In this document: piece by piece, positions 39,890 to 53,888 of the stretch
Position numbering within the stretch: position 1 is the first letter of the stretch
How the letters are laid out: each line of letters opens with the position of its first letter
Notes under the pieces: model-generated
Databases searched by the model: none
What the model was told of the DNA's origin: nothing
The model's input: only the letters and a program-made list of their open reading frames with translations
Position numbers and translations under genes: made by a program
NCBI RefSeq assembly: GCF_038738535.1
Contig: NZ_CP046128.1
Location: 1 to 64,000, forward strand
Direction: 5' to 3'
Length of the DNA: 64,000 bases
From: Bacillus pumilus
Lineage (GTDB): Bacteria; Bacillota; Bacilli; Bacillales; Bacillaceae

Positions 39890-39966
39890 GAAACCATCTT
39901 TCGGTTCACTTGTTTGAACGTTATAATAGACTTAAGATATCGTTAAAGTGAAAAGGGTCGATTTGA

Positions 39967-41372
39967 TTGAGAACACCTTTATATACAGCATTAGCACAGC
40001 ATGCGGAAAAGAAGCCTTATTCTTTTCACGTTCCAGGACATCACAATGGAGATGTCTTTTTTGATGAGGCACGGTCCCACTATGCTTCAATCCTTCAGCT
40101 GGATGTGACGGAGCTTGAAGGTCTAGATGACCTCCATCACCCGACTGGTGTGATTCAAGAGGCAGAAAATTTATTGACTAAGCTATATGGTTCAGATCAA
40201 AGCTTTTTCCTTGTAAATGGCACAACAGTCGGAAATTTGGCGATGGTGATGGCGGCATGCCGCACGGGAGACGAGATTTTTGTCCAGCGTAATTGCCATA
40301 AGTCTGTCTTCCATGCGATCGAGCTTGCAGGGGCAACGCCTATTCTGGTAGACGCTGAGATAGACCCACACTTGCATGTTCCAACACATGTGACGGATGA
40401 TACAGTCAGAAAAGCCATAGCAAGACATCCTAATTGCCGAGCAATCGTTTTGACTTATCCGAACTACTATGGACATGCAGCTGATTTATCAAAGCTGATT
40501 CACATGTGTCATGAAGCAGATGTGGTTGTTCTGGTTGATGAGGCTCATGGCGCGCATTTTGTATTAGGCGGCGCATTTCCTCCATCTGCTCTTTCCTATG
40601 GAGCGGACGTGGTGGTACAATCAGCACATAAAACCCTTCCGGCAATGACGATGGGTTCCTATCTTCATCTTCAAGGGGACCGAATCGATGCGAAGCGATT
40701 GAAAACATTGCTCACGATGCTTCAAAGCAGTTCGCCGTCTTATCCAATTATGGCCTCATTAGATGTGGCGAGAGCTTATGTCGAGGAGATCAAAGGAAAA
40801 GGGACATTGCATGTAATCATGAAAGAACTGACAGAGCTGAAAGATCAGTTCAACCGTCTGACTCATCTTGAAGTGGTTGAGCCTGACTCGCTGCTTTCCG
40901 ATCCATTAAAATGCGTCATTCGATCAACAAAAGGACTGACTGGTTACGAACTAAAACGGGTGCTTGAATCAGTGGATGTTCATCCAGAGCTTGCGGACGA
41001 ACATCAGGTTTTACTTATTCTTAGCTTAGAACAGAGGAAGGACGTTCCTTTCAAGCGGATCGAGCAGGCTCTTAAGCAAAGTGATTCATTGCTCAAAGGA
41101 AAAAAACATATCCAAAATGAGACGTTATCTATTGAGACTGATGAGCAAAATCAAGACATAGAGGCTGTCCCATTTGAACATGCAGCAGGCCGGATGAGTG
41201 CAGAATCAATTATTCCCTATCCGCCTGGTATTCCTTTGATGATTAAGGGAGAGCGTATTGAGATAGATCAAATTGAGGCGTTAAGCCGTTTGCTTGGACA
41301 TCAGGTTCATGTTCAAGCAAGTCAGGTCATTCATCAGAGAAAATTATATGTTTATATAGAAGAGGAGACACT

Positions 41373-41376
<4 letters not shown>
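39967..41376 (+). CDS. yaaO: Orn/Lys/Arg decarboxylase family protein YaaO
   Basis: PLP-dependent fold-type-I decarboxylase of the SpeA/Cad family, 469 residues. N-terminal [19 protein letters not shown], and VDEAHGAH are followed by the PLP lysine in [15 protein letters not shown]; the C-terminal domain has AAGRMSAE and YPPGIPL. The substrate (lysine, arginine or ornithine) cannot be told by eye. The TTG start follows AAAGGG (39952-39957). The stop overlaps the tmk start (ATGA), indicating coupling. Confidence 0.93.
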
Positions 41377-42420
<1,044 letters not shown>

Positions 42421-42432
42421 GGATGGGTTGCT

Positions 42433-42873
42433 GTGAAAATTAATCAAGATATGCGGCTGCTTTTAGAAAAGCGTGAACTCCAAGGCATTAAAGGAAGCCA
42501 AACATCTGCCTCCTTTAAAGCATCGATGGAGACGCAAAGCGGCAAAATGCGCTTAGAGCAGCTGACGGTCATGCTGAGTGATATCGAAGTGTTCGGTAAA
42601 AAGCTGACAAAGTCACGAAACCTAAAGGACTTGGCTAGGTTTAAAGGGCTTGTGAAGCGCTTTGTAAAAGAGACAGTCGATAATGGATTCAATATAGAAA
42701 CATCAAGGAGCTTTGACATTTATGGCAACACGCGTACACTCGCTTTAGTCAAAGCATTAGATGAAAAGCTGATTGAATTAACAGAGGATATGATGGACCA
42801 AGAGAAACCTTCTATTGATTTGCTTGAACGTATTGGAGAAATAAAAGGTTTATTGATTAACCTTTACACATAG
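42433..42873 (+). CDS. yaaR: DUF327 family protein YaaR
   Basis: A 146-residue, highly helical, charged protein of unknown function. The start is GTG 42433 after AAGGATGGG. Its fixed place between darA and holB in Bacillus suggests co-expression with clamp-loader genes, but I know no role. Confidence 0.88.
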   Translation: MKINQDMRLLLEKRELQGIKGSQTSASFKASMETQSGKMRLEQLTVMLSDIEVFGKKLTKSRNLKDLARFKGLVKRFVKETVDNGFNIETSRSFDIYGNTRTLALVKALDEKLIELTEDMMDQEKPSIDLLERIGEIKGLLINLYT

Positions 42874-42884
42874 AGAGTGATAAC

Positions 42885-43874
42885 ATGGCAATTAGCTGGG
42901 ATGACATGAATGATTTGCAGCCGCGCGTCATGCGGCTGATTTTTAATAGTATTGATAAAGACCGACTTGCGCATGCCTACTTATTTGAAGGAAAAAAGGG
43001 GACGGGAAAGCTGGATGCTGCGATGCTTTTGGCTAAGAGCTTTTTTTGCTTGAAAGCAGGAGTGAAACCATGTGAATCCTGCCAAAACTGCAAAAGGATT
43101 GAGTCAGGAAACCATCCCGATTTACATCTCGTGCAGCCTGATGGTCAATCGATTAAGAAAGCGCAAGTGCAGGCATTGCAAGAGGAATTTACAAAAGCAG
43201 GTGTGGAATCTCACCGAAAAATGTATATCATTCTTCATGCGGACAAAATGACGGTCAATGCCGCGAACAGTTTATTGAAGTTCCTAGAGGAGCCTAACCG
43301 GGAAACGATGGCAATTTTAATCACTGAGCAATCGCATAAAATGCTGGATACGATTATTTCAAGATGTCAGATGCTTAGCTTTCAGCCGCTGCAGCCGCAA
43401 TCCTTGGAGCAGCAGCTATTACAAGAAGGCGTATCTCAGCATCTTGCAAGGCTTTTGTCGAATTTAACCAATAATTTAGCAGAAGCACTCGAATTAAGTC
43501 GAAATGATCAGTTTGCAGAGTCTAGAGCGAAAGTGATAAAATTGTATGAAGTCTTACACCAGCGAAAAGAACATGCATTTTTTTATATACAGGATCAATG
43601 GATGCCTTTTTTCAAAGAGAAAGACCTTCAAGAAACAGGTCTGGATATGCTTTTATATATATATCGTGATGTATTGTCGATTCAAATAGGAAATGAAGAT
43701 AAAGTCATTTATCAAGACTTATTCCAGACAATGAAGCAGCACGCGCTGCATTCCACACAGCAGATGGTGACGAACCAGATCCTTGCTGTATTAGAAGCGA
43801 AAAAGAGACTTCAATCCAACGTGAATGCCCAAGGGCTGATGGAGCAATTGGTGTTGATGTTGCAGGAGGGATAA
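42885..43874 (+). CDS. holB: DNA polymerase III delta' subunit
   Basis: Clamp-loader subunit homologous to DnaX. The 329 residues retain a degenerate P-loop (EGKKGTGKLD), a zinc module (CLKAGVKPCESCQNC) and SRC in TIISRCQMLSF, which supplies the arginine finger in the loader. Start ATG 42885 follows AGAGAGTG. The ricT start lies 3 bp beyond the stop. Confidence 0.96.
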   Translation: MAISWDDMNDLQPRVMRLIFNSIDKDRLAHAYLFEGKKGTGKLDAAMLLAKSFFCLKAGVKPCESCQNCKRIESGNHPDLHLVQPDGQSIKKAQVQALQEEFTKAGVESHRKMYIILHADKMTVNAANSLLKFLEEPNRETMAILITEQSHKMLDTIISRCQMLSFQPLQPQSLEQQLLQEGVSQHLARLLSNLTNNLAEALELSRNDQFAESRAKVIKLYEVLHQRKEHAFFYIQDQWMPFFKEKDLQETGLDMLLYIYRDVLSIQIGNEDKVIYQDLFQTMKQHALHSTQQMVTNQILAVLEAKKRLQSNVNAQGLMEQLVLMLQEG

Positions 43875-43876
43875 GT

Positions 43877-44704
43877 TTGTACAACGTAATTGGTGTTCGT
43901 TTTAAAAAAGCGGGCAAAATCTATTATTTCGATCCTAATGGATTTCATATAGAAAATGATAGTTGTGTCATTGTAGAGACGGTCAGAGGAGTTGAGTACG
44001 GACAAGTGGTCATCGCTAATAAAAAAGTAGATGAACACGATGTCGTTCTTCCTCTGCGTAAGGTGATTCGTGTAGCAGACGAACGAGACCGGCTCATCGT
44101 TGAGGAAAACAAAGAAGCAGCGATGACAGCCTTTGATACATGTCTTCAGAAGGTAAGTGAACACGGGCTAGAAATGAAGCTGGTCGATGTTGAATTTACA
44201 TTTGACCGAAACAAGGTCATCTTCTACTTCACAGCGGATGGCAGAGTAGATTTCCGCGAGCTAGTGAAAGATCTTGCTTCAATTTTCAAGACGAGAATTG
44301 AACTTCGCCAGATTGGTGTAAGAGACGAGGCAAAAATGCTGGGTGGCATAGGTCCTTGCGGGCGAATGCTTTGCTGTTCGACATTCTTAGGAGACTTTGA
44401 ACCAGTATCCATTAAGATGGCAAAAGATCAAAACCTGTCGCTAAATCCTACAAAAATTTCAGGGCTTTGCGGCCGTTTGATGTGCTGCTTGAAATATGAG
44501 AATGATGAGTATGAAACAGCGAAAGAACAATTGCCCGATATCGGTGAAACGATTCAGACATCTAGTGGCTCTGCAAAGGTAGTAGGGCTCAACATTTTAG
44601 AACGAATTTTGCAAGTTGAATTAACCGGGCAAGAAAAAGTGATAGAATATACTTGGGAAGAATTATTACAAGAAGGCGTTGTATCTGCACAAACAACTGA
44701 GTAA
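43877..44704 (+). CDS. ricT: RicT (YaaT), PSP1-domain component of the RicAFT complex
   Basis: A 275-residue PSP1-domain protein. With RicA and RicF it forms an iron-sulfur-containing complex that promotes RNase Y-dependent mRNA maturation and affects Spo0A phosphorylation, competence and biofilms. Cys-rich blocks [12 protein letters not shown] and [13 protein letters not shown] likely bind the clusters. The start is TTG at 43877 after GGAGGG (43865-43870). Confidence 0.96.
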   Translation: MYNVIGVRFKKAGKIYYFDPNGFHIENDSCVIVETVRGVEYGQVVIANKKVDEHDVVLPLRKVIRVADERDRLIVEENKEAAMTAFDTCLQKVSEHGLEMKLVDVEFTFDRNKVIFYFTADGRVDFRELVKDLASIFKTRIELRQIGVRDEAKMLGGIGPCGRMLCCSTFLGDFEPVSIKMAKDQNLSLNPTKISGLCGRLMCCLKYENDEYETAKEQLPDIGETIQTSSGSAKVVGLNILERILQVELTGQEKVIEYTWEELLQEGVVSAQTTE

Positions 44705-44718
44705 CGAGGTGTGCCACC

Positions 44719-45072
44719 TTGGATAAAAAGGAACTATTTGATACGGTGATCAATTTAGAAGAACAAATCGGTTCTCTTTATCGCCAGTTAGGTGATTTGA
44801 AAAATCATATCGGTGAAGTGATTGAAGAAAATCATCAGCTGCAGATGGAGAATCAGCACTTGCGTGAACGTCTGGATCAGTCTGATCGGGACAAATCGTC
44901 TGAGACAGAGAATGATTCTGCTCAGAAGCCAGGTCATTCTGATATAGGAGAAGGTCATGATAACCTGGCTCGGTTATATCAGGAGGGCTTCCATATTTGT
45001 AATGTACATTATGGGAGCATTCGTAAAGAGGGAGACTGTTTGTTCTGTCTGTCATTTTTAAATAAAAAATGA
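44719..45072 (+). CDS. yabA: Replication initiation control protein YabA
   Basis: YabA restrains initiation by binding DnaA and DnaN. The 117 residues have an N-terminal leucine-zipper coiled coil (about 1-55, [20 protein letters not shown]) and a C-terminal zinc module (HICNVHYG ... DCLFC). TTG start 44719 with CGAGGTG upstream. The variable linker is Ser/Asp/Glu-rich. A terminator follows. Confidence 0.96.
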   Translation: MDKKELFDTVINLEEQIGSLYRQLGDLKNHIGEVIEENHQLQMENQHLRERLDQSDRDKSSETENDSAQKPGHSDIGEGHDNLARLYQEGFHICNVHYGSIRKEGDCLFCLSFLNKK

Positions 45073-45075
45073 GAA

Positions 45076-45104
45076 AAGGCTTCCGCTGAATCGGAAGCCT
45101 TTTT
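45076..45104 (+). terminator. Intrinsic terminator after yabA
   Basis: Perfect stem AAGGCTTCCG / CGGAAGCCTT with 6-nt loop and T run. It lies immediately before the yabB SD. Confidence 0.9.
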
Positions 45105-45127
45105 CACAGGAAAAGAAAGGATACATC

Positions 45128-45871
45128 ATGGTTTCGTTAAGAGAAGATGAACGATTAGATTACTTGCTCGCCGAAGATATGAAGATTATTCAAAGTAAAA
45201 CGGTTTTCGCCTTTTCATTGGACGCAGTATTATTAGCGAAATTTGCGTATGTGCCAATCCAAAAAGGAGAGATCATTGATCTTTGTACGGGAAATGGCAT
45301 TGTGCCATTGCTGCTTTCGACTCGATCTAAGGCCTCCATTACTGGGGTCGAAATTCAAGAACGGCTGTTTGATATGGCAAAAAGAAGTGTGGCGTATAAT
45401 CAACTTGAAAAGCAAATTAAATTGATTCATGGTGATTTGAATGATATGCCAGCACGCTACGGCAACCACAAAGTAGATGTCATCACATGTAATCCGCCAT
45501 ATTTTAAGACACCTTCTAAGGAAGAAATCAATGAAAATGAATACTTGGCAATTGCTCGGCATGAAATCCATTGTACATTAGAAGATGTCATTCGCGTTTC
45601 TTCCACGCTGCTGAAGCAAGGGGGTAAACTGGCGATGGTTCATCGGCCGGGTCGGCTGCTTGAGATTGTGGAATTGATGAAGAAGTACCGAATTGAGCCA
45701 AAACGAATTCAATTTGTTTATCCCAAACAGGGGAAAGATGCCAATACCATCTTAGTAGAGGGTATAAAAGATGGAAAACCAGATCTGAAAATTCTCCCGC
45801 CTCTTTTTGTTTATGGAGATGATCAAGAGTATACAGAAGAAATCAGGACGATACTGTATGGAGAAGCATAA
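45128..45871 (+). CDS. yabB: tRNA1(Val) (adenine-N6)-methyltransferase-like protein YabB
   Basis: SAM-dependent N6-adenine methyltransferase, 247 residues. The SAM motif [15 protein letters not shown] (about 49-63) and the catalytic NPPY ([11 protein letters not shown], about 118-128) mark a TrmN6-type enzyme acting on A37 of a tRNA. Start ATG 45128 after AGAAAGGAT. Its 3' end overlaps yazA by 14 bp. Confidence 0.92.
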   Translation: MVSLREDERLDYLLAEDMKIIQSKTVFAFSLDAVLLAKFAYVPIQKGEIIDLCTGNGIVPLLLSTRSKASITGVEIQERLFDMAKRSVAYNQLEKQIKLIHGDLNDMPARYGNHKVDVITCNPPYFKTPSKEEINENEYLAIARHEIHCTLEDVIRVSSTLLKQGGKLAMVHRPGRLLEIVELMKKYRIEPKRIQFVYPKQGKDANTILVEGIKDGKPDLKILPPLFVYGDDQEYTEEIRTILYGEA

Positions 45872-46154
45872 TCATTACTTCTATGTATTGAAATGTGCAG
45901 ATGGCAGCCTGTATGCAGGTTATACAAATGATTTGCAAAAAAGACTGACGACCCACAATAGTGGAAAGGGAGCAAAGTATACAAGAGCGAGACGGCCGGT
46001 TGAGCTGTATTATCATGAATGTTTTGCAACCAAAAGAGAAGCCATGCAGCAAGAATATCGTTTTAAAACGTGGACGCGGAAAAAGAAAGACCTTTATATA
46101 GAAGAAATGCGAATAGAAAAGGAGGCGGCACATGAAAACACAGAAAAGCTTTGA
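45858..46154 (+). CDS. yazA: GIY-YIG domain protein YazA
   Basis: A 98-residue UPF0213-type GIY-YIG protein. The motif pair appears as [19 protein letters not shown] with a downstream Arg and Glu ([12 protein letters not shown]). Nuclease activity is possible but not shown for this family, as far as I know. ATG 45858 gives the B. subtilis-like N-terminus [10 protein letters not shown]; the longer open frame from 45807 lies inside yabB. It overlaps rsmI by 23 bp. Confidence 0.93.
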   Translation: MEKHNHYFYVLKCADGSLYAGYTNDLQKRLTTHNSGKGAKYTRARRPVELYYHECFATKREAMQQEYRFKTWTRKKKDLYIEEMRIEKEAAHENTEKL

Positions 46155-47010
46155 TGGTCAATCAGATATGGGCATTCTGTATCTCGTCCCAACCCCAATT
46201 GGCAATTTAGAAGATATGACGTTTCGAGCCATACAAACATTAAAAGATGTAGACTATATTGCCGCAGAAGATACAAGACAAACGAAAAAACTTTGTCATG
46301 TCTATGAAATTGATACGCCATTAACGAGTTATCATGAGCATAACAAAGACAGCAGCGGCCACAAGTTAATCGAATGGTTAAAAGAAGGAAAAAACATCGC
46401 ACTCGTGAGCGATGCTGGTTTACCGACGATCTCAGATCCAGGTGCTGAAGTGGTTCGAGACTTTACTAATATCGGCGGCTATGTCGTTCCGTTACCTGGA
46501 GCAAATGCTGCACTTACAGCACTCATTGCATCAGGGATTACACCTCAGCCATTTTTCTTTTATGGTTTTCTTGACCGACAAAAAAAGGAAAAGAAAAAAC
46601 AGCTCGAAGCTTTGAAGAAGCGTCAAGAAACAATCATTTTCTATGAAGCGCCCCATCGATTAAAAGAAACGCTGACTTTGATGAAGGAAGTGTGGGGCAA
46701 CCGGAATATCGCCATTACGAGAGAACTAACGAAAAAATTTGAAGAGTTTATTCGTGGAGATTTAGAGTCTGTGCTGACATGGGCCGCAGAACATCAAATC
46801 CGGGGTGAATTCTGTCTTGTCGTACAAGGTAATGATCAAGATGAAGAAGAGTTAAATGAAGATGTCTGGTGGAAGTCCTTATCTGAAAAGGAACACGTGA
46901 TCCATTACATAGAAGAAGGATTAACGTCGAAGGAAGCCATTAAACGTACAGCCGTCGAACGTGGTGTACCAAAGCGCACCATATACGATGCTTATCATAT
47001 TGGACAATAA
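46132..47010 (+). CDS. rsmI: 16S rRNA 2'-O-methyltransferase RsmI
   Basis: Methylates the ribose of C1402 in the 16S decoding centre. The 292-residue tetrapyrrole-methylase-fold protein shows [15 protein letters not shown] (about 16-30), [22 protein letters not shown] (about 99-110) and [14 protein letters not shown] 46132 follows AAAGGAGGC. It ends the yabB-yazA-rsmI operon, facing abrB. Confidence 0.97.
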   Translation: MKTQKSFDGQSDMGILYLVPTPIGNLEDMTFRAIQTLKDVDYIAAEDTRQTKKLCHVYEIDTPLTSYHEHNKDSSGHKLIEWLKEGKNIALVSDAGLPTISDPGAEVVRDFTNIGGYVVPLPGANAALTALIASGITPQPFFFYGFLDRQKKEKKKQLEALKKRQETIIFYEAPHRLKETLTLMKEVWGNRNIAITRELTKKFEEFIRGDLESVLTWAAEHQIRGEFCLVVQGNDQDEEELNEDVWWKSLSEKEHVIHYIEEGLTSKEAIKRTAVERGVPKRTIYDAYHIGQ

Positions 47011-47013
47011 AGA

Positions 47014-47046
47014 AAGGTTCTTGCAAACGGTGCAAGAACCTTTTTT
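47014..47046. terminator. Bidirectional terminator between rsmI and abrB
   Basis: Perfect stem AAGGTTCTTGCA / TGCAAGAACCTT with loop AACGG and T6 on the + strand. The reverse strand reads TTTCTTT after the stem and can serve abrB. Confidence 0.9.
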
Positions 47047-47055
47047 ATATCAAAC

Positions 47056-47340
47056 TTATTTTTGTGATTGAAGTTGGTTTTGGATTTCGTTAATGATTTG
47101 CTCTGCACCTTCACGGCTAAGAACTAATTTCCCATTAGCAAGTTTAAGGTTATCGTCTGATACTTCACCTGTAACTTGGCAAGTCATGTTTGGTTTATAT
47201 TTTTTTAGGATAATTTTTTCATCATCAACATAAATTTCCAAAGCGTCTTTTTCAGCGATTCCTAGAGTACGGCGAAGTTCGATTGGAATCACCACGCGCC
47301 CTAATTCGTCAACTTTACGTACAATACCTGTAGATTTCAT
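47056..47340 (-). CDS. abrB: Transition-state regulator AbrB
   Basis: Swapped-hairpin DNA-binding protein that represses stationary-phase and biofilm genes during growth. The N-terminal DNA-binding domain VRKVDELGRVVIPIELRRTL (about 7-26) includes the conserved Arg residues, and Cys54 falls in NMTCQVTG. Two ATGs compete: 47346 lies 1-2 nt from the SD GGAGG, whereas 47340 is 9 nt away and gives the 94-residue form, chosen here. Repression by Spo0A is indicated by the boxes below. Confidence 0.96.
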   Translation of the reverse strand: MKSTGIVRKVDELGRVVIPIELRRTLGIAEKDALEIYVDDEKIILKKYKPNMTCQVTGEVSDDNLKLANGKLVLSREGAEQIINEIQNQLQSQK

Positions 47341-47386
47341 CTTCATTCTCCTCCCAAAGAGTTCTTATTCTTAATATAATATTATC

Positions 47387-47405
47387 TTCGTCATTATTCG
47401 ACAAA
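47387..47405 (-). promoter_or_regulatory. Spo0A-binding boxes in the abrB promoter
   Basis: On the reverse strand TTTGTCGAA (47405-47397), a perfect 0A box, is followed by TGACGAA (47393-47387). They lie just downstream of the predicted transcript start, as in B. subtilis abrB, where Spo0A~P represses. Confidence 0.85.
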
Positions 47406-47419
47406 TTCCTTACATTCAT

Positions 47420-47448
47420 AGCATAACAAGGTTTCCATAAATCGTCAA
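47420..47448 (-). promoter_or_regulatory. abrB promoter
   Basis: Reverse strand TTGACG (47448-47443), 17-bp spacer, TATGCT (47425-47420). Confidence 0.7.
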
Positions 47449-47623
47449 TCATTTTGTTTACTATTGTTTGTAAAATATGACTCTTAAAGTCAAAAGACCT
47501 TGAAACTACTGATTTATAAGGGTTTTGTGGCTTTTTTCTATGAAAATATGAGAAATGACGAGTTCAGATTAACAAGACTTTTGCCCTAAATTAGACAATT
47601 GTAAATCTGGAGATATATTTCAT

Positions 47624-47666
47624 ACGACAATATTCGACAAAATGACGACAGGTTTGTCGTTTTTTT
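47624..47666. other. Cluster of TGTCG motifs with a small hairpin upstream of metS
   Basis: Contains a perfect 0A box TTTGTCGAA on the reverse strand (47641-47633), further TGTCG-type sites at 47624-47630 and 47645-47660, and a short hairpin ACGACA / TGTCGT followed by T6. It lies about 220 bp from the canonical abrB 0A boxes. The rest of the 47341-47866 interval holds only the abrB and metS promoters and the metS leader. Confidence 0.5.
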
Positions 47667-47716
47667 CGAAAAACTCATCTTTTTCGATCATTTCATCTTG
47701 TTCTATGTATATATGC

Positions 47717-47744
47717 TTGATCTTAAAGGCTAAGATGGTATCAT
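47717..47744 (+). promoter_or_regulatory. Promoter for metS
   Basis: TTGATC (47717-47722), 16-bp spacer, TATCAT (47739-47744). This leaves a leader of about 115 nt before metS. Confidence 0.55.
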
Positions 47745-47773
47745 AGAGAAAGCACAAGTGCAAAATTTAATGA

Positions 47774-49864
<2,091 letters not shown>

Positions 49865-49869
49865 ATCAA

Positions 49870-49917
49870 CAAAAGGTGTTCCACGTGTAACATTTCGTCG
49901 AACACCTTTTGTTTTTT
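49870..49917 (+). terminator. Intrinsic terminator after metS
   Basis: Stem CAAAAGGTGTT / AACACCTTTTG with a 20-nt loop, then T6. Confidence 0.75.
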
Positions 49918-49946
49918 AGAAGAATTGTCGAAAGGAGCAATCAACG

Positions 49947-50714
49947 ATGTTATTTGATACACATGCCCATTTAAATGCTGAACAATATAATGAAGACTTA
50001 GAGCAGGTGATCGAAAGAGCGAAAAGTGAAAAAGTCGAAAAAATCGTGGTGGTAGGGTTTGACCGCCCGACAATTACGAGAGCAATGGAATTAATTGAAG
50101 AGTATGATTTCATCTATGCAGCCATTGGCTGGCACCCAGTCGATGCCATTGATATGACAGATGAGGATTTGCTGTGGATCAAAGAATTATCTCAACATGA
50201 AAAAGTCGTTGCGATTGGAGAAATGGGTCTGGATTACTATTGGGACAAGTCGCCAAAAGATGTACAAAAGGAAGTCTTTAGACGTCAAATTGCTCTTGCG
50301 AAGGAAGTGAATCTTCCAATCATTATTCATAATCGTGACGCAACGGAAGATGTCGTGACGATCTTAAAGGAAGAGGGAGCGGCTGATGTTGGAGGGATTA
50401 TGCATTGCTTTACGGGCAGCCTAGAAATCGCAAAAGCGTGTATGGATATGAACTTTTATATTTCATTCGGTGGACCCGTGACATTTAAAAATGCCAAAAA
50501 ACCGAAGGAAGTTGTCAAGGACATACCAAGTGACCGGCTTTTAATTGAAACAGACTGCCCTTACTTAACGCCAGCGCCATTTAGAGGGAAACGTAACGAG
50601 CCAAGTTATGTGAAATATATCGCAGAACAGATCGCGGAGTTACGAGAAACAAGCTTTGAAGAGCTTGCTGAATTGACCACAAAAAATGCGAAAAAAGTTT
50701 TCGGTATAAACTGA
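49947..50714 (+). CDS. yabD: TatD-family metal-dependent deoxyribonuclease YabD
   Basis: TIM-barrel hydrolase, 255 residues. Metal ligands are visible in FDTHAHLN (His6, His8), GEMGLDYYW (Glu), IIIHNRDA (His), MHCFTGS (His) and ETDCPYL (Asp). TatD proteins are 3'-5' exonucleases linked to DNA quality control. SD AAAGGAGC precedes the ATG. Standing after metS is the common firmicute order. Confidence 0.95.
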   Translation: MLFDTHAHLNAEQYNEDLEQVIERAKSEKVEKIVVVGFDRPTITRAMELIEEYDFIYAAIGWHPVDAIDMTDEDLLWIKELSQHEKVVAIGEMGLDYYWDKSPKDVQKEVFRRQIALAKEVNLPIIIHNRDATEDVVTILKEEGAADVGGIMHCFTGSLEIAKACMDMNFYISFGGPVTFKNAKKPKEVVKDIPSDRLLIETDCPYLTPAPFRGKRNEPSYVKYIAEQIAELRETSFEELAELTTKNAKKVFGIN

Positions 50715-50890
50715 CAGTATATGATGTCAATCCTTGTTTAAGCTTGTCCAATTGTGAAACATAACGAAAATGTTCTACACGTTTGCGCCTCCTCATAGGA
50801 TAAGTTGTCGATAAGTCTTTCTTCCCTTCCTTCCATCAATCTCCCATAATAGGGTTACAATCGAGCATTTTTGTACAGTGGGAGGAAGGG

Positions 50891-50919
50891 TTGACAGGTT
50901 TTGAGATACTCTATATAAT
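50891..50919 (+). promoter_or_regulatory. Consensus sigma-A promoter for yabE
   Basis: TTGACA (50891-50896), exactly 17 bp, TATAAT (50914-50919): all twelve consensus bases. The 50715-50890 DNA before it shows nothing else I can name. Confidence 0.88.
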
Positions 50920-50958
50920 CTCTCCGAGGAGAAGGAGGCGTTTTTCATCGTACAAAAA

Positions 50959-52161
50959 ATGAAAAATCTGTTTTCTGTTAAGCTAGGAAAAGGCAAGGTT
51001 TTATTACTAGTTGTTTGCTTGCTTTTAGCTGGAACTGGGACGGCTTACGGTGCGCATGAGCTCACTAAGCAGTCTATTACCATTTCAATCAATGGTAAAG
51101 AGAAGACAATTCGTACACATGAAGAGACAGTAGCACAGCTGCTTTCAGACCTTGGAATAAAGACCAGGGCGGAGGATCATATCTCTCCAAGTCTAAATAC
51201 AAAAATTGAAGACAACATGAACATTGTGTATGATGCGGCTATACCGGTTCATCTGACCCTAGATGGGAAAGAGAAAACGATATGGACAACAGATCAGACG
51301 GTTGGAGCATTATTGAAGAATGAGAAGATAGATATTGGGAAGCACGATCAAGTAACTCCAGGAAAGAATGACAAGATTAAAAAGGATATGAATCTTGTGG
51401 TTCAGCAGGCCTTCCAGGTCAGCGTAAATGATGGAGGAAAAGTTAAAAAGGTGTGGACCACTTCGACTACGGTCGCTGACTTTTTAAAGCAACAAGAGCT
51501 GAGGCTCAAGAAGCACGATAAGATCAAGCCTGCGTTACATAGTCATATTTCTAAAAAAAGCGCAGATATCCAGATCACTCGGGTGGAAAAAGTCACCGAT
51601 GTAGTGGAAGAGAAAATTGCTTTTGATACCAAACATAAAAAGGATCGTTCTCTTGAAAAAGGAAAAGAGAAGGTGCTTAAAAAAGGTGAAGAAGGTAAAT
51701 TGAAGAAGCACTATGCCATTGTGAAAGAAAACGGCAAAGTGGTGTCTAAAGAATTGATTAAAGAAGTGACTGAAAAAGATAGCAAGGATCGTTTAGTGGC
51801 TATTGGTACACAAGTGTCCAATAAAGAGCCTAAAGCGACACCTGCCGTTTCAAGAAGCAATGAATCGTCTGGAAAAGAATTTTATGTGGCGTCGACAGCC
51901 TACACAGCGAGCTGTGCTGGATGTACTGGCAGAACGTCAACAGGCTTTGATTTAAAAGCAAATCCGGGTGCAAAGGTTATAGCAGTAGATCCGAGTGTCA
52001 TTCCGCTAGGCTCTAAAGTGTATGTGGAAGGCTATGGATATGCCGTTGCATCAGACACTGGATCTGCTATAAAAGGGAATAAAATCGATGTGTTCGTCCC
52101 AAATAAGTCGGCAGCTTATCAATGGGGAAATAAACGAGTGAAAATTAGAGTACTCAAATAA
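50959..52161 (+). CDS. yabE: Cell-wall-binding protein with G5 and 3D domains, YabE
   Basis: A 400-residue exported autolysin-like protein. Signal/anchor (about 9-32), three DUF348 repeats (about 38-185), a G5 domain (about 205-285) and a C-terminal 3D domain (about 305-400) with Asp residues in IAVDPSVIPLGS, ASDTGSA and KIDVFV, related to MltA/Rpf-type lytic transglycosylases. ATG 50959 is 20 nt from the strong SD GAAGGAGG (50931-50938). The only codon at good spacing is ATC (50947), so the start is uncertain. In B. subtilis yabE is countered by an ECF-sigma antisense RNA. Confidence 0.92.
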   Translation: MKNLFSVKLGKGKVLLLVVCLLLAGTGTAYGAHELTKQSITISINGKEKTIRTHEETVAQLLSDLGIKTRAEDHISPSLNTKIEDNMNIVYDAAIPVHLTLDGKEKTIWTTDQTVGALLKNEKIDIGKHDQVTPGKNDKIKKDMNLVVQQAFQVSVNDGGKVKKVWTTSTTVADFLKQQELRLKKHDKIKPALHSHISKKSADIQITRVEKVTDVVEEKIAFDTKHKKDRSLEKGKEKVLKKGEEGKLKKHYAIVKENGKVVSKELIKEVTEKDSKDRLVAIGTQVSNKEPKATPAVSRSNESSGKEFYVASTAYTASCAGCTGRTSTGFDLKANPGAKVIAVDPSVIPLGSKVYVEGYGYAVASDTGSAIKGNKIDVFVPNKSAAYQWGNKRVKIRVLK

Positions 52162-52182
52162 ACACATCCAATCATTTATATG

Positions 52183-52214
52183 AACAGAGGGCTTTGCGCA
52201 CCCTCTGTTTTTTT
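52183..52214 (+). terminator. Intrinsic terminator after yabE
   Basis: Perfect stem AACAGAGGG / CCCTCTGTT with a 9-nt loop and T run. Confidence 0.88.
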
Positions 52215-52321
52215 GGTTATAATAGAAGCACTGTTTTCTAATTAATTAGACGCAAAAACAGCATGAAAGGTTTCATTTTTTAACCAAAAATTGTTTATTG
52301 TTTTTGCAAGCGGAGGAATAC

Positions 52322-53763
<1,442 letters not shown>

Positions 53764-53774
53764 CTTTTGTTTTT

Positions 53775-53803
53775 CACCACTTTGTTCGTTCGGGCATAGG
53801 CTA
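53775..53803 (+). promoter_or_regulatory. Sigma-K promoter for yabG
   Basis: CACC (53775-53778), 16-bp spacer, CATAGGCTA (53795-53803), a full match to the sigma-K -10 CATAnnnTA and an AC-centred -35. yabG is sigma-K dependent in B. subtilis. Confidence 0.8.
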
Positions 53804-53888
53804 GAAAGAACAGCACACATGAAAGAAGAACATATTTTAGCGTAAGACGATACCAACAGGATATGAGCCTGATTGTGGAGTGAAAAGC

